Source of the DNA: Lachnospiraceae bacterium
GTDB taxonomy: Bacteria > Bacillota_A > Clostridia > Lachnospirales > Lachnospiraceae
Reading direction: 5' to 3'
DNA: 31,683 nt
Assembly: GCA_017435025.1 (NCBI GenBank)
Contig: JAFSFU010000190.1
Location: 1-31,683, forward strand
Below, piece after piece: positions 13,543-21,799 of the stretch. Both the position numbers and the translations under genes were made by a program. A model generated the notes under the pieces. That model did not search any database and was not told the DNA's origin. It was given only the letters and a program-made list of their open reading frames with translations. Every line of letters begins with the position of its first letter. Positions within the stretch are counted from its first letter, which is position 1.

Positions 13543-14637
13543 ATGCAGTATATTTGTTCAAAATGTGGGCATGCAGAGAATGTGACCACCAGAAAAGCCA
13601 AATGTGAGTGCGGTGGTTTATGGAAACTGGATTACAAACCGCCGAAGTACGATCCGAAAATGATCGATCAGGGGACATGGAGTCTGTTCCGTTATCGTGC
13701 ATTTATGCCGATGGAAGGGGATACCTGGAAGGATATCACCATGGGTGAGGGCATGACCCCGATCATTCGTCTGGATGAAGATGTTCTCTTAAAGATGGAT
13801 TACTATATGCCGACCCTCTCCTTTAAAGACCGCGGTGCTGCCGTTTTAGTGGCTCACTGCAAATCCATCGGAGTGGAGCAGGTGGTGCAGGATTCCAGCG
13901 GAAATGCAGGAAACAGCGTGGCTGCATATTGCGGAAAAGCGGGAATCGGATGTGAGATTTTTGTTCCGGAGGGAACATCCCCGAAGAAGATTACGATGAT
14001 CAAGTCCCATGGCGCGAAGGCCAATGTTGTGCCGGGCAACCGTGAGGCTTGTGCCAATGCGTGCCGCAGCAAGGTAGAAGAGGAAGGAATCTTCTACTGC
14101 AGCCATGTATACAATCCGTTCTTCTATGAAGGAACTAAGACATATATTTATGAGACTTTTGAACAGCTCGGCCGTATTCCGGAGTATATTTTTATTCCGA
14201 CCGGAAACGGAACTCTGTTTATTGGTGCGATCAAAGCGTTAGAGCATCTGCTCGAAAGCGGTATGATCGAAAAAATGCCGCACATCGTCGGTGTTCAGAG
14301 CGAACGCTGCAATCCGCTGGATGAAGCGGTGAAACTTGGTTCTAAAGAACCGGCATCTGTCATTTCTGTTCCGACTCTGGCAGAGGGTATTGCGATCGCA
14401 GAACCGATGCGCGGTGAAGAGATGCTGGAATATATCTATCAATACGGTGTGGAGATTCAGACCGTGCCGGAGGATGAGATCTTAAATGCCCGTGCGGAAC
14501 TGGCTGAAAAAGGTGTGTTCTGTGAGCATACCACAGCCGGGACTTACGCAGCTTATCTGGCATACTGCAAGAAACATGGCAAGACATCGGATGCTCTGCT
14601 GCCGATGTGCGGAGCAGGACTGAAGTCCGAGCACTAA
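13543..14637 (+). CDS. Threonine-synthase-like PLP-dependent (fold type II) enzyme with N-terminal zinc ribbon
   Basis: 364 residues; ATG preceded by AGGAGG. Cys5, Cys8, Cys21 and Cys23 make a small zinc ribbon, as in many clostridial and archaeal threonine-synthase homologs. The PLP Lys is Lys95 in LSFKDRGAA, with the partner motif SSGNAGNSVAAY and the phosphate loop PTGNGTLFIGA. The fold family covers threonine synthase, serine/threonine dehydratases, diaminopropionate lyase, cysteate synthase and L-cysteate sulfo-lyase. No threonine-pathway genes are adjacent. Instead RidA, which clears enamine products of such enzymes, follows 22 nt later. I therefore favour an amino-acid lyase or beta-replacement role over threonine synthesis; the substrate is open. 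Confidence 0.8.
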   Translation: MQYICSKCGHAENVTTRKAKCECGGLWKLDYKPPKYDPKMIDQGTWSLFRYRAFMPMEGDTWKDITMGEGMTPIIRLDEDVLLKMDYYMPTLSFKDRGAAVLVAHCKSIGVEQVVQDSSGNAGNSVAAYCGKAGIGCEIFVPEGTSPKKITMIKSHGAKANVVPGNREACANACRSKVEEEGIFYCSHVYNPFFYEGTKTYIYETFEQLGRIPEYIFIPTGNGTLFIGAIKALEHLLESGMIEKMPHIVGVQSERCNPLDEAVKLGSKEPASVISVPTLAEGIAIAEPMRGEEMLEYIYQYGVEIQTVPEDEILNARAELAEKGVFCEHTTAGTYAAYLAYCKKHGKTSDALLPMCGAGLKSEH

Positions 14638-14659
14638 GAAGTCAGGAGTTATTGTTAGG

Positions 14660-15046
14660 ATGAAATTTATCACAACAGAAAGTTCAAAAAAACGAAATGC
14701 GCCATATAGTCCGGGCGTGATCCACAATGGGATATTGTATGTTTCCGGACAGCTGGCACTTGATCCGGCAACCGGAAAAGTGGCAAAAGGCGGCGTGCGG
14801 GAACACGCAAGACAGGCACTTGCCAACATGGATGAAGTGCTGCAGCTGGTAGGCGTTCCGAAAGAGAATGTAATCCAGTGTCGTGTGTACACACCGAACG
14901 TGGAATACTGGGACGATATTAATGTGGAATATGTAAACTATTTTGGTGATCATCGCCCGGCGCGCGTGGTAGTGCCGACCGGACCGCTGCATTTTGGCAG
15001 CCTGGTGGAAATTGAAGCGATGGCAGCGGTGCCGGAGGAGAAATAA
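14660..15046 (+). CDS. ridA: RidA-family reactive enamine/imine deaminase
   Basis: 128 residues. Family features are clear: YSPGVIHNGILYVSGQLALDP at 16-36, and Arg102 in RPARVVVPTGPL with Glu119 in VEIEAMA, the Arg-Glu pair that positions substrate in active RidA proteins. It hydrolyses 2-aminoacrylate or 2-aminocrotonate released by PLP dehydratases to pyruvate or 2-ketobutyrate plus ammonia, protecting PLP enzymes. It sits between a PLP fold type II enzyme and a permease. The next gene starts one nucleotide after its stop. The operon strongly suggests that the upstream enzyme releases an enamine. Confidence 0.93.
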   Translation: MKFITTESSKKRNAPYSPGVIHNGILYVSGQLALDPATGKVAKGGVREHARQALANMDEVLQLVGVPKENVIQCRVYTPNVEYWDDINVEYVNYFGDHRPARVVVPTGPLHFGSLVEIEAMAAVPEEK

Positions 15047-15047
15047 C

Positions 15048-15938
15048 ATGGGAAATACACAGACAAATGAAAACAAAGCCGCCATCGGACGTATCGCACT
15101 GTCCATGGCTATCTGGGGTACCGTTGGTATTTTTATTAAGAAACTTCCGTACCCGTCTGCAGTTACCGCATTGGGACGCGGTATCATCGGTGCCTTATTC
15201 CTGCTTTTGACCGCAGCGATCGCGAAGAAACCGCTGGATAAGGCAGCGATCAAGAAGAATTTTAAACTGCTTATCCTGTCAGGTACATTGATCGCAGTGA
15301 ACTGGATGCTGTTGTTCGAATCTTATAACTACATTCCGGTATCGATCGCAACATTATGCTATTACTTGTCACCGGTATTTGTGACACTGGCATCTCCGGT
15401 GGTTCTGAAGGAAAAACTGACAGGAATGAAACTGGCCTGCATTGGTGCAGCCCTTCTTGGTATGGTTTTGATCTCCGGCGTTCTGCAGGGAAATACAGCC
15501 GGTGACACCAAGTTTGTCGGAATCCTGTTGGGATGCGGAGCGGCAGTCCTTTATGCATGTGTGGTTCTGGTCAACAAATTTATTAAAGATATTCCGTCTA
15601 ACGACTGTACGATCATGCAGCTTGGAACTGTGGCTGTGGTCCTTACCCCATATGTTCTTTTGACACAGGATCTCGGTGCAATGGACTGGAATCCGTCTTT
15701 TTTGCTTATGCTGGTACTTGTCGGTATCGTACATACCGGTATTGCATATAAACTGTATTTTGGTGCAGTTCCGTACGTAGAAGGACAGAAGATTGCCCTG
15801 CTCAGCTATATTGATCCGGTGATCACAATTATCCTGGCAGCGGTTGTTCTTGGCGAGCCGATGACGATTTACAGCATCGTTGGCGCAGTGCTGATCCTTG
15901 GTTCCACGATGGTGAGTGAGTTGTTTGGAAAGAAATAG
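15048..15938 (+). CDS. EamA/DMT-family transporter
   Basis: 296 residues from ATG at 15048, with GGAGGAG 7 nt upstream inside the ridA end. Ten hydrophobic segments are arranged as two EamA repeats. The first begins MAIWGTVGIFIKKL, and the second includes LGCGAAVLYACVVLVNKFIKD and ends with YIDPVITIILAAVVLGEPMTIYSIVGAVLILGSTM, the typical closing motif. DMT proteins usually export amino acids or related metabolites, and some import. Operon membership with the PLP enzyme and RidA suggests movement of its substrate or product. Confidence 0.88.
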   Translation: MGNTQTNENKAAIGRIALSMAIWGTVGIFIKKLPYPSAVTALGRGIIGALFLLLTAAIAKKPLDKAAIKKNFKLLILSGTLIAVNWMLLFESYNYIPVSIATLCYYLSPVFVTLASPVVLKEKLTGMKLACIGAALLGMVLISGVLQGNTAGDTKFVGILLGCGAAVLYACVVLVNKFIKDIPSNDCTIMQLGTVAVVLTPYVLLTQDLGAMDWNPSFLLMLVLVGIVHTGIAYKLYFGAVPYVEGQKIALLSYIDPVITIILAAVVLGEPMTIYSIVGAVLILGSTMVSELFGKK

Positions 15939-15966
15939 ACTATAGATTTTATCAATTGAAATTCTA

Positions 15967-15995
15967 TTGTATCGCTACAAAAAATATGGTATCAT
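15967..15995 (+). promoter_or_regulatory. Promoter for the MalY/PatB-type gene
   Basis: TTGTAT (15967-15972), 17 nt, TATCAT (15990-15995). A GCCGCA-AAG-TGCGGC hairpin (16023-16037) lies in the leader just before the AAAGGAG ribosome binding site. Confidence 0.5.
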
Positions 15996-16059
15996 AAAAG
16001 TTATGAGATTCAGTTTTTTAAAGCCGCAAAGTGCGGCGATTTGAAAGGAGATAAATAAA

Positions 16060-17271
16060 ATGAAGTACGATTTTACCAGTATTATCGACCGTCATGGAAA
16101 AGACTCTATCGCTGTTGATCCGGATCCGAAGTCCCCGTATCGTTCCGGTTTCGAATTAAAGCCGGGCTTTGATCATATCCCGATGTGGGTTGCTGATATG
16201 AACTTTGCAACGGTTCCGACAATCCAGGAAGCAATCATTGAGCGTGTAAAACATCCAACATTTGGTTATTTCAATCCGCGTGAGGAATATTTTAACAGCA
16301 TCATCGAATGGCAGAAGACAAGAAATGGTGTAGAGGGCTTAAAGCCGGAGAATATCGGTTATGAGAACGGTGTTCTTGGTGGTGTTACAAGTGCGCTCCG
16401 CATTCTTGCATCCCAGGGTGACAAGATCTTACTTCACTCCCCGACTTATATCGGTTTCACAAACGTTCTGAAGAACAATGGCTTTACCGCCGTTCACAGC
16501 CCGCTTTACCAGGATGAGAACGGTGTATGGCGTATGGACTTCGAAGATATGGACAAGAAGTTAAAAGAGCACAAGATCCACACAGCAATCTTCTGTTCCC
16601 CGCACAACCCGAGCGGCCGTGTTTGGGAGAAGTGGGAGATTGAGAAGGCGATGGAAGTATACGCTGCAAACAACGTATATGTAATCTCCGACGAGATCTG
16701 GTCCGATATCCTTCTGGATGGTCACAAGCACATTCCAACACAGTCCGTTTCTGAGGATGCAAAACAGAGAACCATCGCTATGTACGCTCCGTCCAAGACT
16801 TTCAACCTTGCCGGTCTGATCGGAAGCTACCATATCGTTTATAATCCGTGGCTCAATGACCGTCTGTTAAAGCATGAGTCCTTAAGCCATTATAATACAA
16901 TGAACCTTCTCTCCATGTATGCACTGATCGGTGCTTACAAGCCGGAAGGTCACCAGTGGGTAGATGAGCTCTGCCAGGTTCTTTCTGAGAACGTAGACTA
17001 TGGTTATAATTACATCAAAGAGAACTTCAAGGGCGTGAAGATCATCAAACCAGAGGGTACATACCTCCTCTTCCTTGACTGCACAGAGTGGTTAGAGGAG
17101 CACAATATGACAATCGAAGAGCTTAGAAAGAAAGGCTACGAGGTTGGTGTTGACTGGCAGGATGGTGAGGCATTCTTTATGAAGAATGGTATCCGTATGA
17201 ATCTGGCTCTTCCGTTATCCAGAGTAAAAGAGGCATTCGATCGTCTTGACAAGTATGTTTTCAACGCATAA
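16060..17271 (+). CDS. MalY/PatB-type aminotransferase-fold cystathionine beta-lyase (C-S lyase)
   Basis: 403 residues; ATG with AAAGGAG upstream. Fold type I PLP enzyme: YENGVLGGVTSALR near 105, the CSPHNPSGRVW motif, Asp/Glu in VISDEIWSDILLDG, and the PLP Lys246 in YAPSKTFNLAG. The RSGFELKPGFDHIPMWVADMNFATVP start is typical of MalY/PatB proteins. These cleave cystathionine or cysteine conjugates to pyruvate, ammonia and a thiol or sulfide. A simple transaminase role is possible but less likely from the motifs. It follows the PLP enzyme-RidA-EamA operon and precedes an amino acid symporter, with its own promoter and terminator. Confidence 0.88.
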   Translation: MKYDFTSIIDRHGKDSIAVDPDPKSPYRSGFELKPGFDHIPMWVADMNFATVPTIQEAIIERVKHPTFGYFNPREEYFNSIIEWQKTRNGVEGLKPENIGYENGVLGGVTSALRILASQGDKILLHSPTYIGFTNVLKNNGFTAVHSPLYQDENGVWRMDFEDMDKKLKEHKIHTAIFCSPHNPSGRVWEKWEIEKAMEVYAANNVYVISDEIWSDILLDGHKHIPTQSVSEDAKQRTIAMYAPSKTFNLAGLIGSYHIVYNPWLNDRLLKHESLSHYNTMNLLSMYALIGAYKPEGHQWVDELCQVLSENVDYGYNYIKENFKGVKIIKPEGTYLLFLDCTEWLEEHNMTIEELRKKGYEVGVDWQDGEAFFMKNGIRMNLALPLSRVKEAFDRLDKYVFNA

Positions 17272-17291
17272 TTGAATACTCTTAAAATTTT

Positions 17292-17332
17292 AACTGTCGC
17301 TTTGCGAGTGTATCGCAGGGCGGCAGTTTTTT
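17292..17332 (+). terminator. Intrinsic terminator after the MalY/PatB-type gene
   Basis: AACTGTCGC (17292-17300) pairs with GCGGCAGTT (17320-17328), with an inner GCGA/TCGC helix, followed by TTTTTT. Confidence 0.8.
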
Positions 17333-17334
17333 GA

Positions 17335-17485
17335 TTTACAGGAAAGAACTTGTCGCGCTGATGCATGAAAGTTTCTTTCCTGTAAACCCAAAAGGCCCTG
17401 TACGGGCCAATATGCACAGCTCGCGGCGAGGAAGCTGCTGCTTCGCAGCCCGCTCGCGCGCGAAGAATGTGCCAAGGCACATTCT
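17335..17485. repeat. GC-rich multi-hairpin intergenic repeat-like element
   Basis: Several inverted repeats follow one another: TTTACAGGAAAGAA (17335-17348) with TTCTTTCCTGTAAA (17373-17386), GGCCC/GGGCC (17394-17408), GCTGCttcGCAGC (about 17431-17443), and AGAATGTGCC/GGCACATTCT (17464-17485). The central part is much richer in G and C than its surroundings. Short ORFs cross it on both strands but look incidental. It resembles dispersed palindromic repeats of Lachnospiraceae; only one copy is visible here, so its repetitive nature is inferred. Confidence 0.5.
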
Positions 17486-17537
17486 TTATTCCTTAAAAAT
17501 ATTCTGTTCAGAGTCGGTTAAGATTCCGTATATCCTG

Positions 17538-17566
17538 TTGACTTTATGAAAAGAAATTGTTAGAAT
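17538..17566 (+). promoter_or_regulatory. Promoter for the AGCS symporter
   Basis: TTGACT (17538-17543), 17 nt, TAGAAT (17561-17566). The short leader contains a small TCGCG/CGCGA hairpin. Confidence 0.7.
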
Positions 17567-17637
17567 ATCAAATTGGGGGTTCGCGGTATTTCGCGATTAA
17601 AATCCAATAAAACAAATTTTTATGGGGGATAAAAGAC

Positions 17638-18993
17638 ATGGAATCACTTATGACGTTACTGAGTAAGGTTCAGGCCTTTGTATGGGGCCCGCCGACTTTG
17701 ATTCTGCTGATCGGTACAGGTTTCTACTTTACCTGTAGATTAGGACTTCTTCAGCTCTTCAAATTCCCGAAGGCAATCAGATGCATCTTTGAGAAGGAAG
17801 AGGGCGCAGGCGGCGACGTATCTGCATTTGCAACTCTTTGTACCACACTGGCAGCGGATATCGGTACCGGTAGTATCGTAGGTGTTGCCACTGCTCTTCG
17901 TGTAGGCGGTCCGGGCGCTATGTTCTGGATGTGGGTTTCTGCGATCTTTGGTATGACAACCAAGTATGCAGAGGCACTTTTAGCAGTAAAATATCGTGTT
18001 AAGGATGAAGAGGGTCACATTGCCGGCGGCCCGATGTACTACATTCAGAACGGTATGGGTAAGAAATATATCTGGCTGGCAAAAACTTTCGCGCTGTTTG
18101 GTGCGATCACAGCGTTACTTGGCTGTGGTACTTTCCCGCAGGTGAACGCGATTACCGAATCTGTAAACAACGCGTTCGGTATTCCGATCTTCGTGGTTGG
18201 TGCGATCATCACAGTTCTTGTAGCAGTAGTTATCATCGGTGGCATTCAGTCTATCTCTAAGGTAGCTGAGGTTGTAGTTCCGTTCATGGCACTCTTCTTC
18301 ATCGGCGGTTCTGTACTGATCCTGTGCCTGAATGCGAGTGCGATTCCGGGTGCTTTCGGTGAGATCTTCCGCTGCGCATTTGCAAAAGAGTCCGTACTCG
18401 GTGGTGCAGCTGGTTCTGCGATCACATTTATGACAGCAATGCGTACCGGTGTTGCCCGTGGTGTTTACACAAACGAAGCTGGTCTGGGAAGCTCTCCGAT
18501 CGTAGCGGCTGCAGCGCAGACAAATTCCTGCGTAAGACAGGGTCTGATCACAATGACAAGTGTATTCTTCACAACACTGGTTACATGTACAATGACAGGT
18601 CTGGTTATCATCTCCAGCGGCCTGCTTCACACATCCACAATGGATGGCAGTATCCTGGTATCCACTGCTTACAATATGAACCTTCCGCTTAATCTCGGTA
18701 AGTACATGATCGCTCTTGGTATTATCTTCTTCTCCTTCACAACCATCCTTGGTTGGGACTACTATGGTGAGAGATGTACCTTATACTTAACAGGAAGTAC
18801 AAAATATATCAAAGTATTCAAAGTTGTTTATATCGCAGCAATCGCAGCAGCTCCGTTCTTATCCCTGGAGCCGATCTGGTTACTGGCTGATATTACAAAC
18901 GCGCTGATGATCATCCCGAACCTGATCGCTCTGATCGCACTTAGAAAAGTCATCATCGAAGAGACACGTTTGTATTTTGCAAAAGAAAAATAA
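17638..18993 (+). CDS. Sodium:alanine/glycine symporter, AGCS family
   Basis: 451 residues; ATG with GGGGGA upstream. About ten to eleven hydrophobic segments. Family signatures are clear: ALCTTLAADIGTGSIVGVATALRVGGPGAMFWMWVSA and KYAEALLAVKYR in the first third, and ARGVYTNEAGLGSSPIVAAAA near residue 280. It imports small amino acids (alanine, glycine, possibly serine) with Na+ across the cytoplasmic membrane. It lies downstream of PLP lyases that could consume such amino acids and has its own promoter and terminator. Confidence 0.94.
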   Translation: MESLMTLLSKVQAFVWGPPTLILLIGTGFYFTCRLGLLQLFKFPKAIRCIFEKEEGAGGDVSAFATLCTTLAADIGTGSIVGVATALRVGGPGAMFWMWVSAIFGMTTKYAEALLAVKYRVKDEEGHIAGGPMYYIQNGMGKKYIWLAKTFALFGAITALLGCGTFPQVNAITESVNNAFGIPIFVVGAIITVLVAVVIIGGIQSISKVAEVVVPFMALFFIGGSVLILCLNASAIPGAFGEIFRCAFAKESVLGGAAGSAITFMTAMRTGVARGVYTNEAGLGSSPIVAAAAQTNSCVRQGLITMTSVFFTTLVTCTMTGLVIISSGLLHTSTMDGSILVSTAYNMNLPLNLGKYMIALGIIFFSFTTILGWDYYGERCTLYLTGSTKYIKVFKVVYIAAIAAAPFLSLEPIWLLADITNALMIIPNLIALIALRKVIIEETRLYFAKEK

Positions 18994-19004
18994 TATGTTT
19001 ATTG

Positions 19005-19041
19005 AGAAGACTAGGCAGAAATGTATGGTCTTCTTTTTTTT
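19005..19041 (+). terminator. Intrinsic terminator after the AGCS symporter gene
   Basis: AGAAGAC (19005-19011) and GTCTTCT (19028-19034) followed by a T-run to 19041. Confidence 0.8.
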
Positions 19042-19079
19042 GTATTGAGTTAGTCTTTCGTAACTAAATCACGGAAACA

Positions 19080-19100
19080 ATCCGACGGATCGCATATAAT
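19080..19100 (+). promoter_or_regulatory. msrAB -10 box with adjoining 11-bp palindrome
   Basis: TATAAT (19095-19100) is preceded by the perfect palindrome ATCCGACGGAT (19080-19090) in the spacer region. No good -35 box is present. A regulator binding the palindrome would overlap polymerase contacts. Confidence 0.4.
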
Positions 19101-19124
19101 AGAAAAAATGAAAGGAGAATGCCT

Positions 19125-20216
19125 ATGAAAAACAAAAAAAGAAGACCTGGTTGGTATTGCCTTTCCATTCTGCCGGCTTTGACGCTGGCGCTGAGCGGCT
19201 GTTCTGCAACTCAACATGAAGGTGATACAGTGGAACATGTTTCTGACGCAGAAACTGAACATATTATTTACTTGGCAGGCGGCTGCTTCTGGGGAATCGA
19301 GCATCTTATGCAGTCGATCCCGGGAGTGATTGATGCAGAAAACGGCTATGCCAATGGTACCGGTGCGGAGGATGCCAATTATTCGAAGATCCTATCCGGA
19401 AAGACCGGATTCCGGGAGACTGTAAAAGTGACATATGATCCGGAGCAGGTAAGTCTGGATGCATTGCTTCTGGCTTACTTCTATGTGATCGACCCGACAG
19501 TGGAACACAGACAGGGCAACGACGTCGGCAGCCAGTATCAGTCCGGTATTTATTATACCAATGAGGAAGACAAGGAAATTGTAGAGAGGATCGCAGAAAT
19601 GGAAAAGAGTCGCAGCGAACAGTTTTTCGTGGAGATTGGACCGTTAGTAAACTTTTTCCGTGCAGAGGAACTTCATCAGGACTACTTGGAGAAGCATCCG
19701 AATGGCTATTGCCATATCCCATTGGAGGCCATTGAATTGTTCTCCAATCTGCGCATCGATCCGGGTGACTACCAGAAACCGGCGACGGAAGCGATTGAGG
19801 AAATGCTGACTGCGGAACAATATTATGTGACGCAGGAGAGCGGCACGGAGTATTCCTTCTATAATGAATACTGGAACCAGTTTGAAAAGGGCATTTATGT
19901 GGATGTTGTGACCGGAGAGCCTCTGTTTTCATCGGAAGACAAGTATGAGAGCAGCTGCGGGTGGCCGGCGTTCACCAAACCGATCGAAGCACCGGTTGTG
20001 GTGGAACTGGAAGATAACAGTTACGGAATGCAGCGCACGGAAGTGCGAAGCAGGGCCGGAAACTCCCATTTGGGACATGTTTTCACAGGCGATCCGGAAT
20101 CGCCCAACGGTGTGCGTTACTGTATCAATAGCGCGTCCCTTCGCTTTGTTCCATATGAAAACATGGAAGAAGAGGGATACGGATATCTGTTAGAATTATT
20201 TGATGAAGAGAAATAG
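19125..20216 (+). CDS. msrAB: Exported lipoprotein methionine sulfoxide reductase, MsrA-MsrB fusion
   Basis: 363 residues from ATG at 19125, with AAAGGAG 7 nt upstream; an in-frame ATG at 19119 is too close. A lipoprotein signal ends LALSGC (Cys26), placing the enzyme outside the membrane. The MsrA domain (about 47-205) has catalytic Cys54 in GGCFWG and reduces Met-S-sulfoxide. The MsrB domain (about 225-350) contains SSCGWPAF and HLGHVF, with catalytic Cys333 in RYCINSAS, and reduces Met-R-sulfoxide. The two zinc CXXC pairs of zinc-type MsrB are missing. CcdA and a membrane thioredoxin follow and would supply electrons, as in the pneumococcal MsrAB2 system. Confidence 0.95.
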   Translation: MKNKKRRPGWYCLSILPALTLALSGCSATQHEGDTVEHVSDAETEHIIYLAGGCFWGIEHLMQSIPGVIDAENGYANGTGAEDANYSKILSGKTGFRETVKVTYDPEQVSLDALLLAYFYVIDPTVEHRQGNDVGSQYQSGIYYTNEEDKEIVERIAEMEKSRSEQFFVEIGPLVNFFRAEELHQDYLEKHPNGYCHIPLEAIELFSNLRIDPGDYQKPATEAIEEMLTAEQYYVTQESGTEYSFYNEYWNQFEKGIYVDVVTGEPLFSSEDKYESSCGWPAFTKPIEAPVVVELEDNSYGMQRTEVRSRAGNSHLGHVFTGDPESPNGVRYCINSASLRFVPYENMEEEGYGYLLELFDEEK

Positions 20217-20234
20217 AAAGAGGTGCAGCAGTTT

Positions 20235-20897
20235 ATGTCATATGCAATCGCGTTTTTGGAGGGAATCATAACATTTATTTCCCCGTGTTTACTTCCGATG
20301 CTCCCAATTTATATTTCCTACTTTGCGGGAGGTGGGGAGCGCAGTACGAAGAAGACACTGACAGGTGCTTTGGGGTTTGTCCTTGGTTTTACCGTGGTAT
20401 TTACAGCCATGGGTGCGCTCGCCGGAACACTTGGAAGTTTCTTAAGGGAACACCAGATGATAGTCAATCTGATTTCCGGTCTTATTGTGATTCTATTCGG
20501 ACTGAATTTTCTCGGTGTTGTGAAATTGAATCTGTTCGGTGGAAACCGGAGAGCGTTTAATACCGATAACATGGGGTTCGTTTCTGCCGTGTTGTTTGGT
20601 GTGATCTTCTCACTGGGTTGGACCCCATGTGTAGGCGCGTTTCTTGGCTCGGCACTCTTGCTCGCTTCCCAGCAGGGAAGTGTATTTGCCGGAACCATGA
20701 TGCTGCTTGCATATTCACTGGGACTTGGCGTACCGTTTATTCTCAGTGCTGTGCTGATCGACAATCTGAAAACTACGTTTGACTGGATCAAACGGAACTA
20801 TAGCGTTATCAATACCATCAGCGGAATGATCCTTGTGGTGATCGGCATTCTGATGGCGACAGGAACCTTTGGGCGACTGCTCAGTCTGCTCAGCTAG
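20235..20897 (+). CDS. ccdA: CcdA-type thiol-disulfide transmembrane electron carrier
   Basis: 220 residues from ATG at 20235; a GTG at 20223 would add four residues and lies too close to the AGAGG. Six hydrophobic segments. The two membrane cysteines of the family are Cys18 in FISPCLLPMLPIY and Cys132 in LGWTPCVGAFLGSA. It moves reducing equivalents from cytoplasmic thioredoxin across the membrane. The gene lies between msrAB and a membrane-anchored thioredoxin, so its job here is to recharge the extracellular sulfoxide-repair enzyme rather than cytochrome c maturation. Confidence 0.93.
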   Translation: MSYAIAFLEGIITFISPCLLPMLPIYISYFAGGGERSTKKTLTGALGFVLGFTVVFTAMGALAGTLGSFLREHQMIVNLISGLIVILFGLNFLGVVKLNLFGGNRRAFNTDNMGFVSAVLFGVIFSLGWTPCVGAFLGSALLLASQQGSVFAGTMMLLAYSLGLGVPFILSAVLIDNLKTTFDWIKRNYSVINTISGMILVVIGILMATGTFGRLLSLLS

Positions 20898-20905
20898 GAG
20901 GAATT

Positions 20906-21592
20906 ATGAAAAAGAAGAATCATCTGTTAATTTTGAGTGCAGTTTTTGCACTGCTCCTGGGAGGGGCGTACGTATTATATGGTAAATTAGGACGGAATGT
21001 GGCTGCGGAACAGCTGATCGCAGCAGAACGTCCGGCAACCGTACATGCGGAGGTGAAGGAGACACAGCCGCAGACAGAAGAATCGGAAACACAGAAAAAT
21101 GAGACACAACCGAAGCCTCTGGAAACAGAGACTCCGGTTGTGGAAGAATCGGAGCAGGAGACACAGGTTCCGGAGCTTGAAAAGGCACCGGATTTTACCA
21201 TATATGACATTGCTGGCAACGAGGTTCATTTGTCCGATTATATCGGAAAGCCGGTGGTCCTCAATTTCTGGGCCAGCTGGTGCGGACCGTGTCAGAGCGA
21301 AATGCCGGATTTTGACGAGGTTTATGCAGAACTCGGTGATGAGATCCACTTCCTTATGGTCAATATGACGGGTGGAAGAGAAACCATCGATACGGCATCG
21401 GCTTTCATCGAAGAGCAGGGATATTCTTTCCCGGTATTCTATGATACTGAGTCCGATGCAGCGATGACATACGGGGTATACTCCCTTCCAACCACATATT
21501 TTATTGATGCGGAGGGATATGGAATCGCGCAGGCCATCGGTGCCATCAATCGCGAGACGCTGCAGAAGGGAATTGATATGATCCTTCCTTAA
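20906..21592 (+). CDS. Membrane-anchored TlpA/ResA-like thioredoxin
   Basis: 228 residues; the AGGAGG overlaps the ccdA stop. An N-terminal hydrophobic anchor (residues 6-26) has no lipobox. A Glu/Thr/Gln-rich low-complexity linker (about 45-90) holds the catalytic domain away from the membrane. The thioredoxin fold starts near 94 (APDFTIYDIAGNEVHLSDY), with Cys126 and Cys129 in WCGPC and the cis-Pro loop LPTTYFID. It probably passes electrons from CcdA to the MsrAB lipoprotein outside the cell. Confidence 0.92.
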   Translation: MKKKNHLLILSAVFALLLGGAYVLYGKLGRNVAAEQLIAAERPATVHAEVKETQPQTEESETQKNETQPKPLETETPVVEESEQETQVPELEKAPDFTIYDIAGNEVHLSDYIGKPVVLNFWASWCGPCQSEMPDFDEVYAELGDEIHFLMVNMTGGRETIDTASAFIEEQGYSFPVFYDTESDAAMTYGVYSLPTTYFIDAEGYGIAQAIGAINRETLQKGIDMILP

Positions 21593-21686
21593 TCGTTGAT
21601 ATCTTCACAGCACTCGGTCTCATAAACAATGCCTTCCTTCTCTCCTTTGGAAAAGTATCAGACCCATTATATCACAGGAATGGCGG
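21593..21686. other. Gap with minus-strand promoter-like and ribosome-site-like signals but no gene
   Basis: Read on the minus strand, TATAAT (about 21667-21672) is followed by AAAGGAG and an open stretch that ends in a stop near 21591, but no start codon is correctly placed. It could be a leftover of a small gene. No terminator for the upstream thioredoxin gene is evident. Confidence 0.25.
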
Positions 21687-21715
21687 TTGAAAAAAGGGGG
21701 ATTTAGCAATATACT
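21687..21715 (+). promoter_or_regulatory. Promoter for the fructokinase gene
   Basis: TTGAAA (21687-21692), 17 nt, TATACT (21710-21715). Confidence 0.65.
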
Positions 21716-21799
21716 AGATGAAAGTGCTGCGCGTATATACGGAATAACATGCGCAGAAATGATAGGGATAAGCAGAGTCAAATGAAAGGGAACAGCGAT

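Noticed and set aside
17136..17549. Short proteins on both strands across the malY-AGCS gap
   Set aside because: They coincide with a hairpin-rich repeat and a terminator, have no good ribosome site, and one overlaps the malY-type gene end.
18115..18630. Cysteine-rich 171-codon antisense frame that looks metallothionein-like
   Set aside because: It is opposite the AGCS symporter; the Cys codons mirror GCA/ACA usage in the sense gene.
21593..21672. Small minus-strand gene after the thioredoxin gene
   Set aside because: TATAAT and AAAGGAG are present, but no start codon is properly placed and the open stretch is only about 20 codons. Recorded only as a possible remnant.
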